DNA from: WHSO01 sp050485485
Lineage (GTDB): Bacteria > Pseudomonadota > Alphaproteobacteria > SMXQ01
Direction of reading: 5' to 3'
Length of the DNA: 64,000 nt
Assembly: GCA_050485485.1 (NCBI GenBank)
Contig: JBJHBM010000005.1
Location: 1-64,000 of the forward strand
In this document: in pieces, positions 51,395 through 60,793 of the stretch
Layout of the letters: every line of letters begins with the position of its first letter
How positions within the stretch are numbered: position 1 is the stretch's first letter
The notes under the pieces: generated by a model
The model's database searches: none
The model's input: only the letters and a program-made list of their open reading frames with translations
Told to the model about the DNA's origin: nothing
Program-made: the position numbers and the translations under genes

Positions 51395-52777
51395 ATGATC
51401 TTCATTCAGAGCACAAATCTGGTCCGGGCCGCTGCGGCTGCTCTTCTGGTGTCCACCGCCTTCACGGTTCCGGCTTCCGCGGAGTCGCTGCGCGAAGCCT
51501 TGGCCAAGGCTTACACCACCAACCCGCAGTTGATGGCCGAGCGCGCTGCGCTGCGTGCCACGGACGAAGGGGTGCCGCAGGCCCTGGCGGGCTGGCGGCC
51601 GACCGTCACAGTGATCGGCGAGGCCGGCACACAGCGGATCGACAGCAATACCAGCAGGCAGACGCGCCACCCGCGTACCCTCGATTTCGAGGTGCGTCAG
51701 CCGCTCTACCGCGGCGGCCGCACGATCAACGACACGCGCCGCGCGGAAGCCCTGGTTGCTGCCGGCCGCGCCCAACTCCACTCCGTCGAGCAGGCGGTTT
51801 TGCTGGCGACCGTTCGTGCCTACATGAACGTGGTGCGCGACATTGCCGTGCTGGATTTCACCCGCAATAACGAGGAGCGCCTACAGCGCCAACTCCAGGC
51901 GGCCAGGGACCGTTTCAGGGTCGGCGAGATCACACGCACCGACGTGGCACAGGCCGAGGCGCGCTATTCGCAAGCCACCGCAGACCGTATTCAGGCGGAA
52001 GGCGTTCTGACCAGCTCGCGTGCGGCCTACCGCACCGTGGTAGGCGATATGCCGGGTACGCTGTCACCCGATTTCGGCCCCCTTTCCCTGCCGATAGGGG
52101 AAGACGATGCGCAGCTTCGTGCACGCGAGAACTATCCGGACGTCATACGTGCCCGCTATCGCGCCGAAGCCGCGCGCCATGGCGTGAATGTGGTGCGCGG
52201 CGAACTGCTGCCGCGTCTCGATCTGATCGGGTCGCTCTCCACGGAAGAAGATACCCAGGGGCGCGGCACGAGTCGTGACGTGGCTGAGTTCAGCGCCCGG
52301 CTCACGGTGCCGCTCTACGAAGCAGGTGGAGTTTACTCACGTCTGCGGGCTTCCAAGCAAGTGCTGGTCCAACGCCTGGACGAACTGGATGACGAGCGCC
52401 GTGCGGCACTGGAGCTTGCGACCAGTGCCTGGAACGTGCTGGAGACGGCCCGGGCCGCGGTTCGTTCGTTCGAGGAGGCGGTTCGCGCCAACGAGATCGC
52501 GCTGGAAGGCGTCCAGCGCGAGAACCTCGTCGGCTCGCGTACCGTGCTCGACGTGCTCGACGCGGAGCAGGAACTGCTGAATTCTCAAGTGAGCCTCGTG
52601 CGCGCCCAGCGCAACGAGGTCGTCGCCCGATTCGAGGTACTTGCCGCAATCGGCGATCTAACGGCACGGGGCCTAGACTTGCCGGTCGAGATTTACGACC
52701 CGATGGATAACTATGGCCAGGTACGCGACAAGTGGATCGGCACCGGCCCAGAAGTACTGTCCGGCAACCGGCCATGA
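51395..52777 (+). CDS. tolC: TolC family outer-membrane efflux channel
   Basis: A 460-residue protein with a signal peptide (AAAAALLVSTAFTVPASAESL). It has the two-fold TolC repeat: SLREALAKAYTTNPQLMAERAALRA in the first half and NYPDVIRARYRAEAARHGVNVVRGE in the second. The periplasmic helices show RFRVGEITRTDVAQAEARYSQA and NLVGSRTVLDVLDAEQELLNSQ, the hallmark helical pair with Val-Gly-x-x-Thr. It is the outer-membrane exit duct for type I secretion and RND efflux. It lies 46 bp after the PIMT-like gene and before popZ. Confidence 0.93.
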   Translation: MIFIQSTNLVRAAAAALLVSTAFTVPASAESLREALAKAYTTNPQLMAERAALRATDEGVPQALAGWRPTVTVIGEAGTQRIDSNTSRQTRHPRTLDFEVRQPLYRGGRTINDTRRAEALVAAGRAQLHSVEQAVLLATVRAYMNVVRDIAVLDFTRNNEERLQRQLQAARDRFRVGEITRTDVAQAEARYSQATADRIQAEGVLTSSRAAYRTVVGDMPGTLSPDFGPLSLPIGEDDAQLRARENYPDVIRARYRAEAARHGVNVVRGELLPRLDLIGSLSTEEDTQGRGTSRDVAEFSARLTVPLYEAGGVYSRLRASKQVLVQRLDELDDERRAALELATSAWNVLETARAAVRSFEEAVRANEIALEGVQRENLVGSRTVLDVLDAEQELLNSQVSLVRAQRNEVVARFEVLAAIGDLTARGLDLPVEIYDPMDNYGQVRDKWIGTGPEVLSGNRP

Positions 52778-52881
52778 CACGGAATATTTACCGTCTGTTC
52801 ATATTTTTGTTAGATTGTTGATGGGACGTTAACCATAAACGCTGTCCGGAAGATGGTGCTCCGTGGCGGTGACGGCGAGCG

Positions 52882-53496
52882 ATGAGCGACGAGAAGTCCC
52901 AGCAACAGGAACCGACAATGGAGGAGATATTGGCCTCCATACGGCGCATCATCTCCGAGAACGACGACGGGGAGGGGAAGACCGGCGACCCCAAAGCGAA
53001 GGCCGTCGCCAAGCCCGAGCAGGAGAGTGTTTTGCGACTCGAGCCCGACCAAAAGGCCGAAGAGGACATCCTTGAATTGACCGACGTGGTCGAGAACGAA
53101 GGGAAGATTGCCTCGGATGTGCCGGCGAAAGATAGCGCCGGACGGGGCGACGTGGTGATGGAAGACGCTTCCTCCGCGCCGCGGCAGGTTTCCCGGGTCG
53201 CGGAAACCGTTGCATCCGATCCGCGCAAAACCGGGGAGGAGGAGTCACTGGTGTCCATGGCGACCGCCGCCGCGTCCACCGCCGCCCTCACGCAGCTTGC
53301 CCAGGCGCTCGATCGCGACCCGCGCGCGGTCGGCAACATCGCGCTCGGTTCCGGAAACACCCTTGAGGATCTGGTCAAGGACATGATAAGGCCCATGCTC
53401 AAGGAGTGGCTTGACCAGAATCTACCGCCCATCGTCGAACGGCTGGTCAGGCGAGAAATCGAGCGGATGGTCCGCCGGGCCGAAGACCAGGCCTAG
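52882..53496 (+). CDS. PopZ-like polar organising protein (DUF2497)
   Basis: A 204-residue protein. The N-terminal motif EPTMEEILASIRRIISE (residues 10-26) and the C-terminal helical block LEDLVKDMIRPMLKEWLDQNLPPIVERLVRREIERM are the two conserved ends of DUF2497/PopZ. The middle is acidic and low-complexity, as in PopZ, which uses it to form a polar condensate that anchors centromeres and polarity factors. It lies immediately upstream of valS, the usual alphaproteobacterial location. Confidence 0.9.
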   Translation: MSDEKSQQQEPTMEEILASIRRIISENDDGEGKTGDPKAKAVAKPEQESVLRLEPDQKAEEDILELTDVVENEGKIASDVPAKDSAGRGDVVMEDASSAPRQVSRVAETVASDPRKTGEEESLVSMATAAASTAALTQLAQALDRDPRAVGNIALGSGNTLEDLVKDMIRPMLKEWLDQNLPPIVERLVRREIERMVRRAEDQA

Positions 53497-53557
53497 GCCG
53501 GGTCAGCCGCGCCGTCCCACCCGGGGCGGTTCCAAGCCGAAAGAGACCGCGCCAGCG

Positions 53558-56239
53558 ATGCTGGAGAAGACCTATCGGCCCGCCGAGGTCGAGGAAAGAC
53601 ATTACGCCGCCTGGGAAGCGTCGGGCGCATTCGCCGCCGATCCCGGCGTCGGGCGCCCGCCGTTCACGATCATGATGCCGCCGCCCAACGTCACGGGCAG
53701 CCTGCACATGGGCCATGCGCTGACCTTCACGCTTCAGGACATCCTGATCCGCTTCAAGCGGATGAAGGGATTCGACACGCTGTGGCAACCGGGCACCGAC
53801 CATGCCGGGATCGCGACCCAGATGGTGGTGGAGCGCCAGCTCGCCGAGCATGGCATCTTCCCCGACCGTGGACAGGAAGCAGGCGACAACCGCGTCCTGA
53901 TCGGTCGCGACGATTTCGTCGCGCGGGTGTGGGACTGGAAGGCCGAGAGCGGCAGCACCATCACACGCCAGCTGCGGCGCCTCGGGGCCTCGCCCGACTG
54001 GGCCCGCGAGCGCTTCACCCTCGACGAGGGCCTGTCGGCGGCGGTGCGCAAGGTGTTCGTGCAGCTTTACCGGGAGGGCCTACTTTACCGCGACAAGCGG
54101 CTGGTCAACTGGGACACCAAGCTGCAGACCGCGGTGAGTGACCTCGAGGTCCAGCAGGTCGAGACCAAGGGGCATCTGTGGCACTTCAAGTATCCCGTGG
54201 AAGGCCTTGATAATACGTTTATAACGGTCGCCACGACACGGCCAGAGACGATGCTGGGCGATACCGGCGTGGCGGTCCACCCCGACGACGAGCGCTACCG
54301 TGATCTCGTGGGCAAATTCGTGGTGCTGCCGCTTGTCGGGCGGCGCATCCCTATCGTTGCCGACGAATACGCCGATCCCGAGACCGGCTCGGGCGCGGTC
54401 AAGATCACGCCGGGACACGACTTCAACGATTTCGAGGTGGGGCGGCGCCATACCCTCGAAATGATCAACATTTTCGATTCCCGTGGCGCATTGAATGGAA
54501 ACGTGCCGGAAGGCTGGCGCGGCGTCGACCGCTTCGCTGCGCGCGATCGTGTGGTGGCTGAGATCGAGCGGCTGGGGCTCCTGGAAAAGATCGAGGACCA
54601 CGTCCATGTCGTGCCCCATGGCGACCGTTCGGGCACGGTGCTCGAGCCATGGCTCACCGACCAGTGGTACGTGGACGCCAAGACCCTGGCGGCGCCCGCC
54701 ATCGCAGCGGTGGAAACCGGCGCCACGCGCTTCGTGCCGAAGCATTGGGAAAACACCTATTTCGAGTGGATGCGCAACATCCAGCCCTGGTGCGTGTCGC
54801 GCCAGCTATGGTGGGGACACCAGATTCCGGCATGGTACGGCCCGGATGGAGAGGTGTTCGTGGCCGAGAGCGAAGAAGAGGCGGCGGATATTGCGCGTGC
54901 CCATTACGGAAAGACGGCGGAACTGCACCGCGATCCGGACGTGCTCGACACCTGGTTCTCGTCCGCGCTGTGGCCCTTCTCGACGCTCGGCTGGCCCGAA
55001 AGGACGGCGCAACTCGCGCGCTACTATCCGACCGACGTGCTGGTGACAGGCTTCGACATCATCTTCTTCTGGGTCGCCCGGATGATGATGACGGGGCTCC
55101 ATTTCATGGGCGAAGTGCCGTTCCGCGACGTCTACATCCATGCGCTGGTGCGCGACGAGCGCGGCCAGAAGATGTCGAAGTCCAAGGGCAATATCATCGA
55201 CCCGCTGGAACTGATCGACGAATACGGCGCCGACGCGCTGCGTTTCACATTGGCCGCGCTGGCGGCCCAGGGGCGCGACATCAAGCTCGCCGAGAGCCGC
55301 GTCGAGGGCTACCGCAACTTCGCGACCAAGCTTTGGAACGCGGCCCGCTTCGCCGAGATGAACGATTGCCGCGCGGTGGCGGGATTCGATCCCGCCGTGA
55401 GCCGGCATGTCCTCAACCGCTGGGTCGTCGCCGCGATGGCGGAGACCGCAGACAGGGTTGCGGCCGAAATCGATGCCTACCGCTTCAACGAGGCGGCAAA
55501 CGCACTCTATCACTTCATCTGGGGTACGTTCTGCGACTGGTACCTCGAGTTCATCAAGCCGGTGCTCGCCGGCGGCGATGCGGACGCGGTGGCTGAGACG
55601 CGTGCCACTTGCGCCTGGGCTCTCGACACCATTCTCCACATGCTGCATCCCTTCATGCCCTTCATCACGGAAGAGCTGTGGGAGAAGCTGGGTGAGGGGC
55701 GGGAGCGCAGCCTGATCGTTTCAGCATGGCCGGCATTGCCGGAGGGCGCCCGCGACGCGCAGGCGCGTGCCGAGATCGATTGGCTGGTGCGCCTGATCTC
55801 CGAGATTCGCGCCGTGCGGGCCGAGATGAACGTGCCGGCGGCCGCCAAGATCGCGCTCGTGGTCAAGGATGCGTCCGAGGCGACACGGACGTGCCTCGCG
55901 ACCCACCGCGCCGCCGTCGAACGGCTTGCGCGCATCGAATCCGTGACGCATCTCGATGGCGCCCTTCCCAAGGGTGCGGTCTCGGTGGTCCTGGACGAGG
56001 CGACGCTGGTCCTGCCGCTCGCCGGGATTATCGACATCGGCGCGGAGAAGGGACGGCTCGAAAAGGAGATCGCCAAGGCGACCTCCGAGATCGGCAAGAT
56101 CGAGAAGAAGCTTGGCAATCCCGCCTTCGTCGAGAAGGCGCCCGAGGAGGTGGTCGAGGAGAACAGGGAGCGCCTCGCCGAATACGCGGCCCAGAAACGT
56201 AGACTTTCTGAGGCTCTGGCGCGTCTCGCGGGCGCCTAG
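53558..56239 (+). CDS. valS: Valyl-tRNA synthetase
   Basis: An 893-residue class I aminoacyl-tRNA synthetase. The HIGH motif lies in PPPNVTGSLHMGHAL (about residues 42-56) and the KMSKS motif in RGQKMSKSKGN. The CP1 editing domain includes TTRPETMLGDTGVAV. DTWFSSALWPFSTLGWP is a ValS signature. The C-terminal anticodon domain ends in a coiled coil (RLEKEIAKATSEIGKIEKKL and later), the tRNA-binding arm of ValS. The ATG at 53558 fits family N-termini; the longer frame belongs to the popZ overlap. Essential translation gene. Confidence 0.97.
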   Translation: MLEKTYRPAEVEERHYAAWEASGAFAADPGVGRPPFTIMMPPPNVTGSLHMGHALTFTLQDILIRFKRMKGFDTLWQPGTDHAGIATQMVVERQLAEHGIFPDRGQEAGDNRVLIGRDDFVARVWDWKAESGSTITRQLRRLGASPDWARERFTLDEGLSAAVRKVFVQLYREGLLYRDKRLVNWDTKLQTAVSDLEVQQVETKGHLWHFKYPVEGLDNTFITVATTRPETMLGDTGVAVHPDDERYRDLVGKFVVLPLVGRRIPIVADEYADPETGSGAVKITPGHDFNDFEVGRRHTLEMINIFDSRGALNGNVPEGWRGVDRFAARDRVVAEIERLGLLEKIEDHVHVVPHGDRSGTVLEPWLTDQWYVDAKTLAAPAIAAVETGATRFVPKHWENTYFEWMRNIQPWCVSRQLWWGHQIPAWYGPDGEVFVAESEEEAADIARAHYGKTAELHRDPDVLDTWFSSALWPFSTLGWPERTAQLARYYPTDVLVTGFDIIFFWVARMMMTGLHFMGEVPFRDVYIHALVRDERGQKMSKSKGNIIDPLELIDEYGADALRFTLAALAAQGRDIKLAESRVEGYRNFATKLWNAARFAEMNDCRAVAGFDPAVSRHVLNRWVVAAMAETADRVAAEIDAYRFNEAANALYHFIWGTFCDWYLEFIKPVLAGGDADAVAETRATCAWALDTILHMLHPFMPFITEELWEKLGEGRERSLIVSAWPALPEGARDAQARAEIDWLVRLISEIRAVRAEMNVPAAAKIALVVKDASEATRTCLATHRAAVERLARIESVTHLDGALPKGAVSVVLDEATLVLPLAGIIDIGAEKGRLEKEIAKATSEIGKIEKKLGNPAFVEKAPEEVVEENRERLAEYAAQKRRLSEALARLAGA

Positions 56240-56535
56240 GCGTTATCCCGGTGCCGGTGCGCAAGGTCGCGCGCGGCCTTCAAAAGCCCGTGATGCAGTC
56301 GCCGGAAATCGAAATGGGATGACAGGTCGAGCGGACCGCGCTAGCGTCTTCTCCAAGAAGACACACGGGACAACCGGGACCGGCACGCTCTGGGACGGCA
56401 TTCGCCGCGGAGAACGGGACCGACGGGCCGCGTTTTCCGCTTCATTTGCACCACGGTGACCCTCGCGCGCCGGCCGGCAACCCACGCCGCCGGCGGACCC
56501 TGTCCGCCCCTTACCCATGAACCAAGGGGACGCCA

Positions 56536-56988
56536 ATGGTCGCATTCACACTCAACGGCAAGCCGGTCTCCGTGGAGGCCGATCCCGAAACGCCGCTGCT
56601 CTGGATGGTGCGCGAGCATCTCAAGCTGACCGGCACCAAATACGGCTGCGGCGCCGGCCTGTGCGGCGCCTGCACGGTGCATGTCAACGGCGCGGCGGTA
56701 AAGTCATGCATGGCCTTCGCAGATTCGCTCGAAGGCGCCCAAGTGGTCACGATCGAGGGACTTTCGCCCGACGCGGGCCATCCCCTCCAGAAGGCATGGG
56801 TCGCCGAGCAGGTGCCTCAGTGCGGCTACTGCCAGTCCGGGCAGATCATGAAGGCGGCCGAACTTCTGGCCGCGAATCCGAAACCGAGCCGTGCCGAGAT
56901 CGTCGCCCACATGGACGGCAACATTTGCCGTTGCGGCACCTACAACCGCATCCTCGCGGCCATCGAGCGCGTCGCCAGGGAGGGTTGA
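56536..56988 (+). CDS. [2Fe-2S] subunit of a molybdenum hydroxylase (isoquinoline 1-oxidoreductase alpha-like)
   Basis: A 150-residue two-cluster ferredoxin of the xanthine oxidase family. The plant-type cluster ligands are in KYGCGAGLCGACTVHVNG and an upstream to downstream Cys (about residues 40-62). The second cluster uses CGYCQSGQIM and NICRCGTYNRI. NGKPVSVEADPETPLLWMVREHLKLTG is the N-terminal fold. It passes electrons from the Mo cofactor of the large subunit. A 296-bp gap upstream, after valS, holds no gene I can support. The large subunit follows 3 bp later. Confidence 0.92.
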   Translation: MVAFTLNGKPVSVEADPETPLLWMVREHLKLTGTKYGCGAGLCGACTVHVNGAAVKSCMAFADSLEGAQVVTIEGLSPDAGHPLQKAWVAEQVPQCGYCQSGQIMKAAELLAANPKPSRAEIVAHMDGNICRCGTYNRILAAIERVAREG

Positions 56989-56991
56989 GAC

Positions 56992-59166
56992 ATGACCGAA
57001 ATCCGCAAGCCCGACTTCGAGGTTTCCCGGCGGGGTTTCCTCGCCGGTTCCGCCGGACTGACCTTCGCTATCGCGGTCGCCGGACCGCGCGCGGGGCTGC
57101 TTGCGCCGTCGCGCGCGCGCGCCGCGACGCCCGGCGCCATCACCGCCTGGGTGCGGATCGCCCCCGATGATGCCATCACCATCCTGACCCCCGGCGGCGA
57201 GATGGGACAGGGCTCCTCCACCGGGGTGCCGATCGTCCTCGCCGACGAGATGGATGCCGACTGGAGCAAGGTCACGCTCGAATGGGCGCCGGCCGACGCG
57301 AGCCGTTATGGCTACCGCGCTGGTGGCGGGCGCTCGATGGCGATCGTGGGGTCGCGCGCCGTGATGTTCTACTACCCCGACATGCGCATCGCCGGCGCGC
57401 AGGTGCGCAAAGTGTTGCTGCAGGCGGCCGCCGGGAAGTGGGGCGTGCCGGCCTCGGAACTCTCGACCGAGCCCAGCGTCGTCGTGCACGCGGCTTCCGG
57501 CCGCCGCATGAGCTACGGCGAGATCGCGTCCTTCGCGACCGTTCCCGACCCGCTCCCGCAGATCGCGGCCCAGGACCTCAAGCAGCCGTCGCAGTTCCGC
57601 TACATCGGCAGGAGCCAGCCGCGCCATGACATCCCGCCCAAGGTCAACGGCACGGCGGAGTTCGCCATCGACGTGCAACTGCCCGGCATGGTCTATGCCA
57701 CGGTCGTCCATTCGCCGGTGCAGGGCGCCGCGCCGGAAAGCTGGAACGATGCCACTCTCAAGGGCATGAAGGGGGTGATCGGCACCGTGAAGCTGGAGGA
57801 CGGCGTCGCCGTGGTGGCCGACGCTTTCGAGCGCTCGCTCGCGGCACGCCACGCGCTCGAGGTGAAATGGGGGTCCTCCAAGGCGGCGGGATTCGATTCC
57901 GAGCCGGCGCTGGAGGAGGCTTATGCGAAGATACATGCCGATCCCAAGGCACGGAGCGCGAACGTCGAGAGCAAGGGCGACGTCGCCGCGGCCTTCGCCT
58001 CCGCCACCAAGACCTACAAGGCCGAGTTCCGCTCCGACTACGGCTATCACGCCCAGATGGAGCCGCTCAACGCCACCGCGCGCTTCAACGAGGCGGGTAA
58101 TCGCGTGGAAGTCTGGGACGGCACCCAGTCGCCTGACCGCGCGCGCGAGGCGGTGGCCCAGGCTTGTGGGCTCGGCGCCGAGCAGGTGACGCTGCACCAG
58201 TGCTACATGGGCGGCGGGTTCGGCCGCCGGTCGCTTTCGGACTATACCATCGAAGCGGCCCTGGTCGCGCGCGAGATCAAGCGCCCGGTGAAGATGATCT
58301 GGACCCGCGAGGAGGACATCGCCCACGGCATGTTCCGCCCGCAGTCCTACCAGTGCATCGAGGCCGCGCTCGATTCCTCGGGCAAGGTCACGGGCTGGAA
58401 GCACTGCATCGTCGGCGACGGGCGCAACCTGCTCACGGGCGGCATGAAGATTCCGTACTATGGCGTGCCCAACCAGGACATCTCGCTCCGCGGCACGTCC
58501 CATGGCATCCGGCTCAAGCACTGGCGCGCCGTGGCCCACGTCTTCAACGTCTACGCGATCGAGGAGTTCATCGACCGCATGGCGATCGCGGAAGGCATGG
58601 ACCCGATCGAGTTCCGTATCAACGCGATGGGCATGGGCGAGAAGGGGCGGCGCGTCTTCGCCCGGGTCGCCGAGATGTGCGACTGGGGCGCCCCACGCCC
58701 CGAAGGCCGTGCGGTCGGCCTCTCGATCTCCGAGCGCTCGGGCTCCCTCGGCGCCTGCGCTGCGGAAATCTCGCTCGCCCGCGATTCGAACGCGATCAAG
58801 GTCCACAAGGTCTGGATCGCGGTGGACGGCGGCACCATCGTCCAGCCCGATGCCGCACGCGCCAATATCGAAAGCGGCATCATGTACGGGCTCTCCTCGG
58901 TGCTGCACGAGCGCGTGACGGTCAGAGGCGGCATCGTCGAGCAGACCAACTTCCACGACTATCACGTGATGCGCATGTCCGACACGCCCGACGAGATGCA
59001 CGTCGCCTTCGTGGAGCCGCTCGACCCGAGGCCGACGGGACTCGGGGAGATCGGCAATCCGCCGATCCCTGCGGCGGTCGCGAGCGCATTTTACCGGCTG
59101 ACGGGCAAGCGGCTCGATCACATGCCGTTCACGCCGGAGCGGGTGGAGGCCGCCCTCAGGGCATGA
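56992..59166 (+). CDS. Molybdopterin-binding subunit (isoquinoline 1-oxidoreductase beta-like), Tat-exported
   Basis: A 724-residue protein. The N-terminus has a Tat motif SRRGFLAGSAGL (residues 12-23) and a hydrophobic stretch to an Ala-rich end, so it is predicted to be periplasmic, as in the IorB group. The Mo cofactor domain shows GGEMGQGSSTGVPIVLADEMD, QCYMGGGFGRRS and the terminal GLGEIGNPPIPAAVASAFYRLTGK, where the Glu is the likely catalytic base. No cytochrome or chaperone gene is next to it. The substrate (aldehyde or N-heterocycle) is unknown. Confidence 0.9.
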   Translation: MTEIRKPDFEVSRRGFLAGSAGLTFAIAVAGPRAGLLAPSRARAATPGAITAWVRIAPDDAITILTPGGEMGQGSSTGVPIVLADEMDADWSKVTLEWAPADASRYGYRAGGGRSMAIVGSRAVMFYYPDMRIAGAQVRKVLLQAAAGKWGVPASELSTEPSVVVHAASGRRMSYGEIASFATVPDPLPQIAAQDLKQPSQFRYIGRSQPRHDIPPKVNGTAEFAIDVQLPGMVYATVVHSPVQGAAPESWNDATLKGMKGVIGTVKLEDGVAVVADAFERSLAARHALEVKWGSSKAAGFDSEPALEEAYAKIHADPKARSANVESKGDVAAAFASATKTYKAEFRSDYGYHAQMEPLNATARFNEAGNRVEVWDGTQSPDRAREAVAQACGLGAEQVTLHQCYMGGGFGRRSLSDYTIEAALVAREIKRPVKMIWTREEDIAHGMFRPQSYQCIEAALDSSGKVTGWKHCIVGDGRNLLTGGMKIPYYGVPNQDISLRGTSHGIRLKHWRAVAHVFNVYAIEEFIDRMAIAEGMDPIEFRINAMGMGEKGRRVFARVAEMCDWGAPRPEGRAVGLSISERSGSLGACAAEISLARDSNAIKVHKVWIAVDGGTIVQPDAARANIESGIMYGLSSVLHERVTVRGGIVEQTNFHDYHVMRMSDTPDEMHVAFVEPLDPRPTGLGEIGNPPIPAAVASAFYRLTGKRLDHMPFTPERVEAALRA

Positions 59167-59190
59167 ATCGCCCGGATATGGAAACGGGAG

Positions 59191-59220
59191 AAGGGGCCGC
59201 GAACCGTTCGCGGCCCCTTT
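59191..59220. terminator. Intrinsic terminator between convergent iorB-like and symporter genes
   Basis: AAGGGGCCGCGAA (59191-59203) and its complement (59207-59219) form a 13-bp GC-rich stem with a 3-nt loop, followed by TTTG on the plus strand and preceded by a short A run. It can serve both convergent genes. Confidence 0.8.
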
Positions 59221-59250
59221 GTCATTTCGTCCTCATGCGCGGGAAGTCGG

Positions 59251-60642
59251 TCACCCCCCGATGGCAGGCGCCGGGGCCCGCCGTCCCACGCCGGCGAGTG
59301 CGAAGAACACCATCGCGTTGGCGGCGACGCCGACCACGAGGCCTTCGATCTCCCACGGCTTGCCGAGCCAGATATCCCAGCCGATGTTCACGACGAGTCC
59401 GGCCGTGGCCGCTCCCAGAAAAGCTGGGAGGCCGGCACGGGAGCCCATCAGCACCGCGATCAGCGGGACGAGGATGATCGGCGCCCAGAAATTGTAGGCG
59501 TAGATCAGGATGTCCAGCACGCTCTGGATGCTGATCGCGAACCAGATCGCCAGCACGCCGACCGCTACCGTCGTAATCTGTGCGATGAGGAGAAGCCTCC
59601 TCTCGGAAAGCGGTGTGCGGACAAGCGGACGGACGATATCGTTCGTGACGGCCACGGATGCTGCGTTCAGGAACGAATCCGCCGACGACATGACGATGGC
59701 GATCACGGCCGCCACGACGATCCCCTTCAGCACGGGCGGCAACACCGCGTTGACCACGTGCGGCATGGCGAGGTTGCTGTCTAGGCTGGGCTGCAGGGCG
59801 AAGGCGACCAGCCCGATGGTCCCGCTGACGACGAAGAAGGGAACGGAGAACAGGGCGGCCCAGAACGTGCCCCTTCGCACAGCCTTTGCATCGCGCGCGA
59901 TGAGGAGCCTCTGCACATAGGGCGGCACCAGCGTCTCGCCCAGCAGGAAGATCAGGAACAGCGAAATGAGCGCGGTCCATGCCGTGCCCGCCGCGGGGAC
60001 CTCCCAATGCGTTGCCGGAATTTTCTCGACCAGGCTCGTCCAGCCGCCGACCGCCTCGATGCCGAGGATCAGCGTCAGCGGGATGCCGACCGCGAGCAGG
60101 ATGAATTGTACGACGTCGGTGAGCACGACGGCCTTCATGCCGCCGGTCGCGGCATAGGCGATGACGATTCCGCAGCCGATCAGCGCGCCCCAGAGGGGAG
60201 GGATGCCGATGAAGACCTCGAACACCTTGCCCATGGCGCCGACCTGCGCGCCTACGATCCCGGCGCAGACCAGGAAGGAGAAGATGCCGGTCAGAATCTT
60301 GCCGGGTATGCCGAAATTGCGCGCCATGATATCGCCCACCGAGAGCATGTCCCTGAAGCAATCCATGCGCGGCGCGATCTTCGTGGCGACGAGGAATTGC
60401 ATCAGGCTGAAGCCCCACAAGGCGACGATGCTGGCGATGCCGAGGAGGAAGACTTTTCCTGCGTTGCCGACGGAAAATCCGCCGCCGATAAAGGACGCCG
60501 CCAAGGTGCAGAAAATGACCCCGGCGCCGTACGAGCGTCCGGCGACGGAATAGCCCTGCAATGTTCGGACGCCCTTGCCGCACCACAGGCCGAACGCCAG
60601 GATTCCCGCCAGATAAACGAAAAGTATGGCGATGTCGATCAT
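59251..60642 (-). CDS. Sodium:solute symporter family transporter
   Basis: A 463-residue membrane protein with about thirteen helices. The N-terminal SVAGRSYGAGVIFCTLAASFIGGGFSVG (across two segments) is the SSS family signature, with the TLAASFIGGG sodium-binding region. The central ATGGMKAVVLTDVVQFILL and late SSADSFLNAASVAVTNDI match as well. The ATG at 60642 has a GGGGGAAG site upstream. It imports a small organic solute with Na+; amino acid, proline, acetate or others cannot be told apart. Convergent with the molybdenum enzyme. Confidence 0.9.
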   Translation of the reverse strand: MIDIAILFVYLAGILAFGLWCGKGVRTLQGYSVAGRSYGAGVIFCTLAASFIGGGFSVGNAGKVFLLGIASIVALWGFSLMQFLVATKIAPRMDCFRDMLSVGDIMARNFGIPGKILTGIFSFLVCAGIVGAQVGAMGKVFEVFIGIPPLWGALIGCGIVIAYAATGGMKAVVLTDVVQFILLAVGIPLTLILGIEAVGGWTSLVEKIPATHWEVPAAGTAWTALISLFLIFLLGETLVPPYVQRLLIARDAKAVRRGTFWAALFSVPFFVVSGTIGLVAFALQPSLDSNLAMPHVVNAVLPPVLKGIVVAAVIAIVMSSADSFLNAASVAVTNDIVRPLVRTPLSERRLLLIAQITTVAVGVLAIWFAISIQSVLDILIYAYNFWAPIILVPLIAVLMGSRAGLPAFLGAATAGLVVNIGWDIWLGKPWEIEGLVVGVAANAMVFFALAGVGRRAPAPAIGG

Positions 60643-60697
60643 CGCTTCCCCCAACTATCCCCTAGGTAGAAATTACCGGCGAGACTATCCCCTTATT

Positions 60698-60725
60698 GAC
60701 TAGGAAGAAATCTTGGATATACGGG
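60698..60725 (+). promoter_or_regulatory. Probable sigma-70 promoter of ilvD
   Basis: TTGACT (60698-60703) and TATACG (60720-60725), 16 bp apart, lie upstream of ilvD. The predicted leader is about 62 nt. No obvious attenuator peptide is seen in it. Confidence 0.55.
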
Positions 60726-60793
60726 CTTTGCCTTGGAATGTGGGCGCGGCTATTCTGCGCCCCCTGACCGCCAGCACCCAAAGGATTTTTTCC

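Noticed and set aside
56240..56535. A gene in the 296-bp gap between valS and the ferredoxin subunit
   Set aside because: Only short frames without ribosome sites or motifs; I see nothing supportable there.
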